Source: Xanthomonas populi
Lineage (GTDB): Bacteria; Pseudomonadota; Gammaproteobacteria; Xanthomonadales; Xanthomonadaceae
Length of the DNA stretch: 34,386 nucleotides
NCBI RefSeq assembly: GCF_002940065.1
Contig: NZ_MDEJ01000031.1
Coordinates: forward strand, 1 to 34,386
Reading direction: 5' to 3'
Numbering within the stretch: the stretch's first letter is position 1; every line of letters begins with the position of its first letter. The notes below the pieces were generated by a model that worked only from the letters and a program-made list of their open reading frames with translations, searched no databases and was not told the DNA's origin. The position numbers and the translations under genes are program-made. Shown one piece after another: positions 1 to 7,244 of this stretch.

Positions 1-229
1 GGAGAGCGTCTTCGGCCTGACCAAACGCGAGCGGATCAGACGGCGGGTCTATCCCACCAACGGCGCCGCACGCGCCGAGGCGTTCGACGATATCGAGATG
101 TTCTACAACCCAAAACGCCGCCATGGTTGCAATGACAATCTGCACAGGGGTCGGAATGGCCTCGCCTGCAATGGCCAGAGACGGCAACAGCAGGGCGGTG
201 AGCAGTGTGATGTGAGCGATGCGCAACAT
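1..229 (-). pseudogene. 5' part of a small secreted-protein gene fused to IS remnant
   Basis: On the minus strand an ATG at 229-227 opens a frame that stays open to the window edge, so its end is not visible. The first residues, MLRIAHITLLTALLLPSLA, form a clear Sec signal peptide with predicted cleavage after AIA-G or nearby. About 15 further plausible residues (GEAIPTPVQIVIATM) follow before the frame enters DNA that reads on the plus strand as an IS3 transposase tail. I infer that a secreted-protein gene lost its 3' part to the insertion or a later deletion. I do not recognise the family. The signal peptide is seen directly; calling it a broken gene is inference. Confidence 0.45.
2..124 (+). 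mobile_element. IS3-family transposase (OrfB) C-terminal remnant
   Basis: An open frame entering from the window edge encodes ESVFGLTKRERIRRRVYP and then an IEMFYNPKRRHG stretch. This is the characteristic end of the DDE integrase domain of IS3-family OrfB transposases. The usual SPVEFER-like tail and the terminal inverted repeat are not seen. The frame instead runs into unrelated sequence somewhere between about 124 and 145. The element is therefore truncated at its 3' end, and no transposition function is expected from what is visible. The upstream part lies outside the window. The same DNA read on the other strand continues a secreted-protein frame, so the exact junction cannot be fixed here. 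Confidence 0.75.
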
Positions 230-394
230 GCCGCGATCATCCCATGCCCACGGCGGTTAGTGCAGCAACGGATATACCCGGCGGCAGCGGCCATCATTCG
301 ATGAACTGTCGCCTGCGCGCTGCAGACACGTTGTCGCGGCCGCCACATCGGCGCTGCTAGGCTCGCGCCACGTCCACCCTCTGGCAATGCCCAC

Positions 395-832
395 ATGATC
401 AAGTCGCTCTCTCTTTTCGTGCTGTTGGGCGCCGCTGCGCTCGCACCGCAGGCCCAGGCTGCAGGCAACATCGACTGCAAACTGTCGTTCAATCTGGAAG
501 GCTGGTCGGTGTTCTACAAGACCGCCAGCGGCACCGGCACCATCACCTGCGACAACGGCGCGGTGATTCCAGTCAAGATTTCCAGCAAGGGCGGTGGCCT
601 GACCGTCGGCAAGTCCAAGATCACCGGTGGCCGCGGCACCTTCAGTGGCGCCTACAGCCTCAATGATCTGCTCGGTACCTATGCGGCTGCCGAAGCGCAT
701 GCCGGCATCGTCAAATCCAGCACCGCACAGGTCGTAACCAAGGGCGACATCTCGCTGGCCTTGGCCGGCACCGGCGAGGGCGTGGATCTGGGCGTCAATG
801 TTGGCAACTTCGTGATCGAGCGCCGCAAGTAA
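395..832 (+). CDS. exported protein of unknown function
   Basis: The 145-residue product starts with a standard Sec signal peptide (MIKSLSLFVLLGAAALAPQA, predicted cleavage at QAQA-AGN), so it should be periplasmic or secreted. The mature part is Gly/Ala/Thr/Ser rich, with a CDNG motif near residue 50, two cysteines (Cys28 and Cys50) and alternating hydrophobic residues suggesting a small beta-sheet protein. The pattern GTYAAAEAHAGIV followed by ISLALAGTGEGVDLGV resembles the layout of DUF992-type exported proteins, but I would not assign that family without a profile search. The ribosome binding site is weak. It stands alone between the IS remnant and a terminator 166 bases downstream. Confidence 0.7.
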   Translation: MIKSLSLFVLLGAAALAPQAQAAGNIDCKLSFNLEGWSVFYKTASGTGTITCDNGAVIPVKISSKGGGLTVGKSKITGGRGTFSGAYSLNDLLGTYAAAEAHAGIVKSSTAQVVTKGDISLALAGTGEGVDLGVNVGNFVIERRK

Positions 833-995
833 GGCGCGGCAGATCTGGTTGAAGACACGCAATGGCTCTACAAGCGCGCCTGTATGCGAGAAGGCGTTTC
901 TCATAAATCCGCGCATCGCGCACAGGTGCGCTGGTATGGGGATAGTTGATGTCTTCGCGCTTGCTTCGATGTGTCGCGCGATCCGAGCAACAACG

Positions 996-1026
996 AAAAA
1001 CGGCCCTTTGCAGGGCCGTTTTTTTT
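996..1026. terminator. bidirectional rho-independent terminator
   Basis: A perfect 9-bp stem (AACGGCCCT / AGGGCCGTT) with a TTGC loop is followed on the plus strand by eight T. On the minus strand it is followed by five T. It lies 18 bases past the rluB stop and also downstream of the exported-protein gene, so it can end transcription from both sides. Confidence 0.85.
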
Positions 1027-1043
1027 ACTGCGCGTCTTGTAGC

Positions 1044-2669
1044 TTAGCGACCGCGATTGCCGCCACCTGTGGGACGACGGTTGCCGCCGCCCGGCGGACG
1101 ACCACCCGGACCACCTGGGCCACGCGGTGCGCCACCGGGACCGCGATTACCGCCCGGACCGCGGTTGCCACCAGGGCCAGCCGGACGCGCACCGGTCGGA
1201 CGACCGGCGGCCGGACGTGCCGCACCGTACGGGCTGAAACCCGGGTTGGCGTGGTCGGACGGGAAGCTCGGTGCGTTGCCCGGGTGACCGTACGGATGCT
1301 TGCGCTGACCCTGGCCTTGACCCTGCGACTGGCCTTGTCCACCACCACCGCCAGCAGCGCCACGGCCTTGCCCCTGACCCTGACCGCCGGCGCCAGGACG
1401 CGCGCCGCCCGGGCCCTTCTTGGCATACGGACGTGCCTGACCGGTGCCCGGACCGCTAGGGCCGGCGTTGCGGTGGCCGCTCGGGCCGGTGCTCACGCCA
1501 TCTGGCACATACCAGCTGCGGAACGCAGCTGGGTTGCCGTCCGGCAGTGCGCGATCGCCTTTACCCGGCGCGCGCGGCTTGAACGGGCGCTGCTGCGACT
1601 GCCGCGCGGCCGCTTCACCGCTGACGGTGAGGCCACCCTTGAAACCGCCGGGCTTGCCGTTGCCACGGCCGCCGCGATCGTCACGCGGGTTGTCGAAACG
1701 ACGCAGCTCGCGGCCCTCGTCGGCGCCGGAGGTCTGGCCGTTGACGTAGGCATTGCTGCGGCCATCGCGCGAAACGTGCACGGTGGACTTGGCCGCACGG
1801 CGCTGGCCGATGACCGGCTGCAGCGTCAGCGCCGACGGCGCGCCTTCTTCCAGCTTGAGTTCGGCGCGCAAGGTATCGACCTTTTCCTGCGCCACTTCGA
1901 CCGACTGCCCACGCCGCAGTTCGCGCGGCAGCGAGATCTTGCCGTAGCGGCTGCGCTTGAGGCGACTGACCTGGCAGCCCTGCGATTCCCATAGACGACG
2001 CACTTCGCGGTTGCGGCCTTCCTTGACCACCACGCGGAACCAGTCGTGCGAGTCGGTACCGCCGATGCGTTCGATCTCGTCAAACTTGGCGCCGCCGTCT
2101 TCCAGCAGCACGCCGCGCGACAGGCGCTCGATGATGGCGTCGGCGACCTTGTCTTCGCCTTCCGGCGCACGCACACGCACCACGTATTCGCGTTCCACCT
2201 CATAGGAGGGATGCATCATTGCGTTGGCCAACTCACCATCGGTGGTCAGCAGCAGCAGGCCGGTGGTATTGATGTCCAGGCGGCCGATGGCGATCCAGCG
2301 CGCGCCTTTCAGTGCCGGCAGCGACTCGAATACGGTCGGGCGACCTTCGGGATCTTCGCGCGTGGTCACTTCGCCTTCGGGCTTGTTGTAGATCAGCACG
2401 CGCGCCGGCTCGGTCAGCGCGCTGGCGACGAAACTGCGGCCGTCCAGCTCGATCTTGTCGCCGCTGCGCACCGACATGCCGGTCTGCGCGACGGCGCCAT
2501 TGACCTTGATCAGGCCATCGGCAATGCGCTGTTCCAGCGCGCGGCGCGACCCCAGGCCGGCCTGGGCCAGCACCTTGTGCAGGCGCTCTTCCAGCTTGGG
2601 CGCTTCTGTCGCGCTGTCGCGCTTGAGAGAGAGTTTGTTCAACGACAGCTTGCGGGGGGCATCACTCAT
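1044..2669 (-). CDS. rluB: 23S rRNA pseudouridine synthase RluB (RsuA/RluB family) with long tail
   Basis: Isomerises a uridine in 23S rRNA (position 2605 by E. coli family knowledge). I chose the ATG at 2669 because its ATGAGTGA overlaps the scpB stop; an upstream start at 2729 would run 68 bases into scpB. The S4 RNA-binding domain spans about residues 28-75 (LHKVLAQAGLGSRRALEQRI). The synthase domain spans about 90-250, with catalytic Asp132 in GRLDINTTGLLLLTTDG. After residue ~290 the remaining ~250 residues form a disordered tail rich in Gly, Pro, Arg, Gln and Asn with repeats such as GPGGNRGPGGNRG. The tail makes the protein (541 aa) far longer than typical RluB (~290 aa). It is last in scpA-scpB-rluB, an arrangement common in bacteria. 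Confidence 0.93.
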   Translation of the reverse strand: MSDAPRKLSLNKLSLKRDSATEAPKLEERLHKVLAQAGLGSRRALEQRIADGLIKVNGAVAQTGMSVRSGDKIELDGRSFVASALTEPARVLIYNKPEGEVTTREDPEGRPTVFESLPALKGARWIAIGRLDINTTGLLLLTTDGELANAMMHPSYEVEREYVVRVRAPEGEDKVADAIIERLSRGVLLEDGGAKFDEIERIGGTDSHDWFRVVVKEGRNREVRRLWESQGCQVSRLKRSRYGKISLPRELRRGQSVEVAQEKVDTLRAELKLEEGAPSALTLQPVIGQRRAAKSTVHVSRDGRSNAYVNGQTSGADEGRELRRFDNPRDDRGGRGNGKPGGFKGGLTVSGEAAARQSQQRPFKPRAPGKGDRALPDGNPAAFRSWYVPDGVSTGPSGHRNAGPSGPGTGQARPYAKKGPGGARPGAGGQGQGQGRGAAGGGGGQGQSQGQGQGQRKHPYGHPGNAPSFPSDHANPGFSPYGAARPAAGRPTGARPAGPGGNRGPGGNRGPGGAPRGPGGPGGRPPGGGNRRPTGGGNRGR

Positions 2670-3831
2670 GTGTCTGGCTCCGGCCGACGCGTTGCGGGTC
2701 GACCTCTGGGTCGGAATCGGCTTCGTCAACAGCCACGGTCGTCGTCGCGACGGCGTTGTCTTCGTCTTCGTTTACTGCATCCGCGCGCGTGCCCGGCGCG
2801 GTGTCGGGGTCGCCCTGGCGGGCGGCATCTGGGTCCAACGTGTTCTGGTCCTGCGCCGAGACATCCTCGGGGTGCTGCGGTGTTGCGTCGATCGGGTCTT
2901 CGGCGTCGGCGGCGTTGTCTGCATCGCCGGCGTCGTGTGGTTCTTCATCGCATTCGGCATCGGTGGTGGATGCCTGGTCGCTCCGCTCAGCCTCGGCATC
3001 AACCGCCGTCTCTGCATCCAGATCAACGTTCGTCTCGTGATCGGTGTCGTTCGCTGGTTCGGCCTGGCGGTCTTCCGCAGTGGTGTCGCTTTCGCCAGCG
3101 TTGGCAGCGCTGTTTTTCTCGGCATCTGCATCTGCTTCAGCGTGCGCATCATTTGCGTCGCCAGCAGCTGCATCGGCGCTGTCGCCATTCGCGTCCGACG
3201 TATCGGCATCCGTCTGACCCAGTGACGCATCCATGGTCACCGATGCAGGCACTGCGCCATCCAGCTGACCATCGCGATCCAGCGGCAGCTGCGGTTCCAG
3301 CTCGGCGATGTCCTTCAACTCAGACAATGGCGGCAGCTCGTCCAATCGCTTGAGCCCGAAATAATCCAGAAAGCCCTTGGTGGTACCGAACAGCGCCGGC
3401 TTGCCGGGCACATCGCGGTGGCCGACTACGCGGATCCATTCGCGTTCTTCCAGTGCCTGGATGATGTTGCTGCTGACCGCCACGCCACGCACCTGCTCAA
3501 TCTCGCCGCGTGTGATCGGCTGCCGGTAGGCGATCAGGGCCAGGGTTTCCAGCGTGGCGCGGGTGTACTTGGTGCGGCGCTCGGTCCACAGGCGCGCCAC
3601 CCAGGCATGCACATCGGCCTTGACCTGGAAGCGGAAGCCGGAGGCCACCTCGACGAGCTCCACGCCGCGGTCGGCGCAGCCCTCGCGCAGCCGTTCCAGC
3701 GCGCGCTCGACGCTGCCGGGCGGTGCCGGCGCTTCTTCGGGAAACAGTCCCTGCAGCTGCGCCAGCGTCAGCGGCTGGCTGCTCGCCAACAGGGCGGCTT
3801 CGATAATGCGGGTGATTAACGCTTGATCCAT
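2662..3831 (-). CDS. scpB: Segregation and condensation protein ScpB with acidic tail
   Basis: ScpB is the winged-helix (kite) subunit that binds ScpA and bridges the SMC heads in the chromosome condensation complex. The start at 3831 (MDQALITRIIEAALLAS) matches where the family begins and lies 13 bases after the scpA stop; upstream in-frame starts overlap scpA and lack similarity. The two winged-helix domains occupy about residues 1-165, including YTRATLETLALIAYRQPITR at 89-108 and ALFGTTKGFLDYFGL at 146-160. Residues ~190-389 form a low-complexity tail dominated by Asp, Ala, Glu, Asn and Thr. It doubles the usual ~200-residue length and is probably disordered and strongly negative. The rluB start overlaps the 3' end. 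Confidence 0.92.
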   Translation of the reverse strand: MDQALITRIIEAALLASSQPLTLAQLQGLFPEEAPAPPGSVERALERLREGCADRGVELVEVASGFRFQVKADVHAWVARLWTERRTKYTRATLETLALIAYRQPITRGEIEQVRGVAVSSNIIQALEEREWIRVVGHRDVPGKPALFGTTKGFLDYFGLKRLDELPPLSELKDIAELEPQLPLDRDGQLDGAVPASVTMDASLGQTDADTSDANGDSADAAAGDANDAHAEADADAEKNSAANAGESDTTAEDRQAEPANDTDHETNVDLDAETAVDAEAERSDQASTTDAECDEEPHDAGDADNAADAEDPIDATPQHPEDVSAQDQNTLDPDAARQGDPDTAPGTRADAVNEDEDNAVATTTVAVDEADSDPEVDPQRVGRSQTHE

Positions 3832-3844
3832 TCGGTGATCGGCT

Positions 3845-4750
3845 TCAGAGAGGTTCGTTGGCGGCATCGCTGTCATCGAATTCGCTGGAGAATTGCAACG
3901 GCGCATTGGTATTGCCCAACGCCAGCGACTTCACGTAGATCGGCGCCAGCGGCGCTTCCTGCACGATGTCCAGCAACTGCTCCTTGGCCAATTCGAGCAG
4001 CGCCAGGAAGGTGACCAGTACGCCGAGCTTGCCTTCTTCGGCAGTGAACAGCGATTCGAAACGGTAAAACTTGCCATCGTCCAGACGGCTCAGCACATCG
4101 CCCATGCGCTGGCGCACACTCAGCGCCTCGCGCTTGATCGCATGGCCGGTGAACAGCTCGGCGCGCTTGAGCACGTCGTACAGCGCCATCAGCATTTCTT
4201 TCAATTCCACCGGCGGCGGCAGCTTGACCGCGGCGCGCTCGGGCAGATGCGCCTGCACCGGTGCCCTGTCGCGGCCCATGCGGGGCAGGGTGTCCAGATC
4301 TTCTGCCGCCTGTTTGAAGCGTTCGTATTCCTGCAACCGGCGTACCAACTCGGCGCGCGGGTCGTTTTCTTCGCCTTCCTGGCTGGGCGGGCGTGGTAAC
4401 AGCATGCGCGATTTGATCTCGGCCAGAATCGCGGCCATCACCAGATATTCGGCCGCCAGTTCGAAGCGCAGCTCCTGCATGACATTGATGTAGTCCACAT
4501 ACTGCCGGGTGATCTCGGCCACTGGGATATCCAAAATGTCCAGATTCTGGCGGCGAATCAGATACAGCAGCAGATCTAACGGACCTTCGAAGGCGTCCAG
4601 GATGACTTCGAGCGCGTCCGGCGGAATATACAGATCCTGCGGGATCTGCAGCACCGGTTGCCCATGCACCACCGCCAGCGGCATTTCCTGCTGGTGTGGC
4701 GGCGCGCTTGTGGCTGGCGGATTCGCGTCGTGCGCGAGTTCGGAATTCAT
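3845..4750 (-). CDS. scpA: Segregation and condensation protein ScpA (kleisin)
   Basis: ScpA is the kleisin subunit that links SMC heads and recruits ScpB dimers for chromosome compaction and segregation in the cytoplasm. The 301-residue protein has the family's N-terminal helical motif FEGPLDLLLYLIRRQNLDI around residues 54-72, the IPVAEITRQYVDYI stretch after it, and the helix AAEYLVMAAILAEIKSRMLL near 99-118. A C-terminal winged-helix domain (EEGKLGVLVTFLALLELAKE) is near 238-257. A polar extension of about 45 residues precedes the conserved domain. It is the first gene of scpA-scpB-rluB. No strong ribosome binding site precedes the ATG at 4750. Confidence 0.93.
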   Translation of the reverse strand: MNSELAHDANPPATSAPPHQQEMPLAVVHGQPVLQIPQDLYIPPDALEVILDAFEGPLDLLLYLIRRQNLDILDIPVAEITRQYVDYINVMQELRFELAAEYLVMAAILAEIKSRMLLPRPPSQEGEENDPRAELVRRLQEYERFKQAAEDLDTLPRMGRDRAPVQAHLPERAAVKLPPPVELKEMLMALYDVLKRAELFTGHAIKREALSVRQRMGDVLSRLDDGKFYRFESLFTAEEGKLGVLVTFLALLELAKEQLLDIVQEAPLAPIYVKSLALGNTNAPLQFSSEFDDSDAANEPL

Positions 4751-5104
4751 CAGGTCGACATCGGGTGTTACGGTCGCCGGCCGCGATCTGAGTCGCGCCT
4801 GCAGGGCTTTGCCTTAAGTAATTGCAATTTAATGTCGTGCCTGTGCATGCACGATCCCACAAATTCACATACACCATGCGCCGCGTGACATGCGGCTACG
4901 GAACAGCGAGAAGGTCGTCTACACGGGGCCGGTGGTGGGCAGCGAATCGGTCGTCGAGTGAGGCGTGGGGCCTGGGCCGACGGGCCGCTGTATCCGGTTG
5001 CGTGTGCAGTGGTGCCAATGGTAATGCGTGCGCGGGGGCGGTGTCCAGCGCTGACGCGGCTAGAATCCCCAAGAGTGATCTTCAAGTATTGGGCGAGGTG
5101 GCGT
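4751..5104. other. intergenic region between divergent scpA and yciI-like genes
   Basis: I see no convincing gene in these 354 bases. There is an AT-rich patch at about 4814-4832 within otherwise GC-rich DNA. Two perfect 10-bp palindromes lie on the scpA side, AATTGCAATT (4820-4829) and GTGCATGCAC (4843-4852). TAGAAT at 5061-5066, about 38 bases before the yciI-like start, could be a -10 element, but there is no clear -35. Confidence 0.5.
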
Positions 5105-5404
5105 GTGTGGTACGTAATCGAAGGATATGATCAGGCCGACGCATTGGCCGCGCGGCAGCAGGCGCGACCAGCGCATCTGGCGCGTTTGCAGGCGCTTGCG
5201 GCAGCCGGCCGCCTGCTGGTGGCGGGTCCATGCCCGGCCATTGATGCCGAGGATCCGGGTCCGGCCGGTTTCATCGGCAGTGTGGTCATCGCCGAATTCG
5301 CCTCGCTGGAAGAGGCGCGCGCCTGGGCCGATGCCGATCCGTATGTGGCGGCGGGCGTATACGTGCGCACCGAGGTCCGCCCATTCCGCCGGGTGCTGCC
5401 ATGA
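5105..5404 (+). CDS. YciI-like family protein
   Basis: A 99-residue cytoplasmic protein of the YCII domain family (ferredoxin-like dimeric fold); activity in this family is mostly undefined. I chose the GTG at 5105, giving [10 protein letters not shown]. It fits the usual ~98-residue length, and a GGCGAGG ribosome binding site lies just upstream; an upstream ATG at 4958 would add 49 residues unlike the family. The conserved His24 ([22 protein letters not shown], residues 21-42) and the Asp of the DPY motif near residue 78 are the candidate active-site pair. The stop overlaps the next ATG (ATGA), so it should be translated together with the BolA-like gene. Confidence 0.88.
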   Translation: MWYVIEGYDQADALAARQQARPAHLARLQALAAAGRLLVAGPCPAIDAEDPGPAGFIGSVVIAEFASLEEARAWADADPYVAAGVYVRTEVRPFRRVLP

Positions 5405-5673
5405 GCCGGGTCGAACGCATCCGCGCCGCATTGCAGTCGGCCTTGGCGCCGGTCGAGCTGGAGGTAGTGGACGATAGCCATCGCCACGCCGGGCATGCCG
5501 GCGCGCGCGATGGGCGCGGGCATTTCAATGTGCGCGTGGTCAGCGCCGCGTTTGTTGGAAAGTTACCGCTGGCCCGTCACCGCGCGGTCTATGCCGCAGT
5601 CGGCGAGATGATGCAGACCGATATCCATGCGTTGTCGATCGAGGCGTTTGCGCCTGGCGACGCGGGCGAGTAG
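5401..5673 (+). CDS. BolA family protein
   Basis: A 90-residue BolA-like protein. Family members pair with monothiol glutaredoxins to handle [2Fe-2S] clusters and also affect cell shape and stress responses. Motifs seen: [16 protein letters not shown] at residues 19-34, the variable loop with histidines (possible cluster ligands), then [28 protein letters not shown] from about 40 and the final [12 protein letters not shown]. The length matches BolA/IbaG proteins (85-105 aa). The start overlaps the YciI-like stop by 4 bases. YciI-BolA adjacency is common in Gammaproteobacteria, which supports the call. Whether it is closer to BolA or IbaG cannot be settled by eye. Confidence 0.9.
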   Translation: MSRVERIRAALQSALAPVELEVVDDSHRHAGHAGARDGRGHFNVRVVSAAFVGKLPLARHRAVYAAVGEMMQTDIHALSIEAFAPGDAGE

Positions 5674-5967
5674 CTGCATGTGGAACAGGGGCTTGCTAAG
5701 TGCAGGCCTCCATGCAGTCAACGCAGACGCGATGCGTCTCGACCGTCTTGCGCTGATGGCGCAATGCCAGGTCCTTGCGGGTAGCGGCACTGCCAATACT
5801 TTCAGGAGACCGGCAGACAGGGAATGTCGCTCCTGCCCAAGCATCAGCGTTCAAGCGATTCCAATCAACGACCGTGACTGGCGTGTAGCTTCGTTTTTGA
5901 AACAAAATTTCATTATTCTTGCGGGGCAGCACAATCTTTCACCTGCATCACGCGCAGATGCTTGATC

Positions 5968-5981
5968 TGTAATCGTTTTCA
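5968..5981. promoter_or_regulatory. LacI-family operator O1
   Basis: TGTAATCGTTTTCA matches the family consensus TGNAANCGNTTNCA at all ten fixed positions and has the central CpG typical of GalR/LacI repressors. It lies 90 bases before the regulator start, between a TTGATC hexamer and a weak -10, where a bound repressor would block the promoter. Confidence 0.7.
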
Positions 5982-6013
5982 TAGAGGCTATCACAGGGGT
6001 TTACGCCCTTGCA

Positions 6014-6027
6014 TGAAAACGCTTACA
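6014..6027. promoter_or_regulatory. LacI-family operator O2
   Basis: TGAAAACGCTTACA matches TGNAANCGNTTNCA. Its reverse complement differs from O1 by one base, so O1 and O2 are inverted copies with centres 46 bases apart. This suggests autoregulation by the adjacent LacI-type protein, possibly with two dimers cooperating. Confidence 0.7.
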
Positions 6028-6070
6028 GTCCGCGCCAGTTTTGGGAACTCGGTCGCGGAGGGTGACACGA

Positions 6071-7093
6071 ATGGCCAAGGGTGCGTTCACCATCAAAGAT
6101 GTCGCTCGGGAAGCACAGGTCTCCGTCGCAACGGTGTCGCGTGCGCTCAATGGGCACGAGAACGTCGCCGGGCCGGTACGCCAGTTGGTGCAGGACGTGG
6201 CTGCGCGGCTGCGCTACAGCCCGCATGCGGCGGCGCGCAGTCTCAGCAGCCGGCGCACCCAGACCCTGGGCGTGGTGCTGCCCGATCTGCATGGCGAGTT
6301 CTTTTCCGAATTGATCCGCAGCATCGGTGGCGCGGCGCGGGCCGCCGGCCAGCATCTGCTGGTGTCCAGCTATCACGGCGACCCGGAAGCGCAGGGAAGG
6401 GCGCTGCAGTCCATGCGCGGACGCGTGGATTGCTTGCTGGTGCTGTCTCCCTACGCCGAGCAGCCGGGTTTTCTCACCGACAACCTGCCGCAGGCGCTGC
6501 CGACGGTGTTGATCAATGCGCATCTGCCTGGTGCCGATTACCCGGTGCTGAGCATCGACGACCATGCCGGCGCCATAGCGATGACCGAGCACCTGCTATG
6601 CGCCGGCCATCGGCGCATCGCCTTCATCGGCGGGCCGGTGCTCAATTTCGATGCGCGCGAACGCCTGCGCGGATTTCGCGATGCGATCGCCGCGCACGCT
6701 GATCAGGCGCAGGGCCTGGAATATCCGGGCGACTTCGATGAGGCCTCCGGGCACCGCGCCGGGCTGGCGATGCTGGCCGATGGCGCGCTGCCAGATGCGG
6801 TGTTCGCCGCCAACGACATGACCGCGCTGGGCTGCCTGTACGCGTTTGCGCAGGCCGATGTCTCGGTGCCCGGCGACGTGGCACTGGCCGGCTTCGACGA
6901 TATCCCTCTGGCCCGTTTCGTCCATCCGGCGCTGACGACGATGCGGGTGAGCATCGCGCATTTGGGGGAGCAGGCGATGACCCGGCTGATGCGGCTGGTC
7001 GACCAGTCTGGCCAAGACGATGGCCTCCGCCAGCTGCTCACCCCAGAGCTGGTGATCCGCGCCTCCTGCGGTGCCGGCGAGCCTGCCCTCTGA
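6071..7093 (+). CDS. LacI-family transcriptional regulator
   Basis: A 340-residue sugar-responsive repressor or activator that binds operators as a dimer. The start at 6071 is preceded by GGAGGG eight bases away; an upstream TTG at 6041 lacks support. The N-terminal helix-turn-helix and hinge helix are clear: FTIKDVAREAQVSVATVSRA at residues 6-25, then RYSPHAAARSLSSRR near 51-65. A periplasmic-binding-protein-like effector domain follows (LGVVLPDLHGEFFSELIRSI, later FAANDMTALGCLYA and VALAGFDDIPLARFVHPALTT). It precedes the TonB receptor by 151 bases. With two operators upstream and a third before the lipoprotein gene, it is the likely local regulator of the locus. The effector is unknown. 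Confidence 0.93.
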   Translation: MAKGAFTIKDVAREAQVSVATVSRALNGHENVAGPVRQLVQDVAARLRYSPHAAARSLSSRRTQTLGVVLPDLHGEFFSELIRSIGGAARAAGQHLLVSSYHGDPEAQGRALQSMRGRVDCLLVLSPYAEQPGFLTDNLPQALPTVLINAHLPGADYPVLSIDDHAGAIAMTEHLLCAGHRRIAFIGGPVLNFDARERLRGFRDAIAAHADQAQGLEYPGDFDEASGHRAGLAMLADGALPDAVFAANDMTALGCLYAFAQADVSVPGDVALAGFDDIPLARFVHPALTTMRVSIAHLGEQAMTRLMRLVDQSGQDDGLRQLLTPELVIRASCGAGEPAL

Positions 7094-7244
7094 CTGCATT
7101 TGCTGCTGCTCCATGCGGCCTGACCTTGTCTGGCCACTGACCCTTTTCGCGGACGTTCTGCCCGCTCCCGCTGCCCCCGCAGCGGTCGTTCCTGCAGGAC
7201 CGCAACGCCACAACAACACTCTGTACCGATCCCTGGAGGGACCA

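Larger units (their letters stand above)
5674..6070. other. intergenic control region upstream of the LacI-type regulator
   Basis: About 400 bases without a supported gene. The first ~200 hold nothing I can name beyond a weak inverted repeat, CTGCATG/CATGCAG at 5674-5680 and 5711-5717. An AT-rich island at about 5890-5920 stands out against GC-rich surroundings and could be an UP-like or regulator-binding element. The last 100 bases carry two LacI-type operators (listed separately). A TTGATC hexamer (5962-5967) and a weak -10 near 5985-5991 flank the first operator. GGAGGG at 5-10 bases before the ATG at 6071 is the regulator's ribosome binding site. Confidence 0.5.

Noticed and set aside
1050-1250. 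DNA repeats resembling a tandem array
   Set aside because: They are the codons of the Gly/Pro/Arg/Asn-rich RluB tail, with irregular unit length, and no CRISPR-like spacers.
849-3353. Long plus-strand open frames of several hundred codons
   Set aside because: They lie opposite rluB and scpB, have Arg/Ala-rich compositions without family motifs and arise from high GC at third positions.
5890-5914. Possible HrpX PIP box (TTCGT then TTCAT)
   Set aside because: The spacing is 14 rather than 15 and the second half lacks the required G, so it does not meet TTCGB-N15-TTCGB.
5696-5932. 78-codon minus-strand frame with a CVDC motif upstream of the LacI-type gene
   Set aside because: No ribosome site, no recognisable family and only a short frame. 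It stays as unexplained intergenic sequence.
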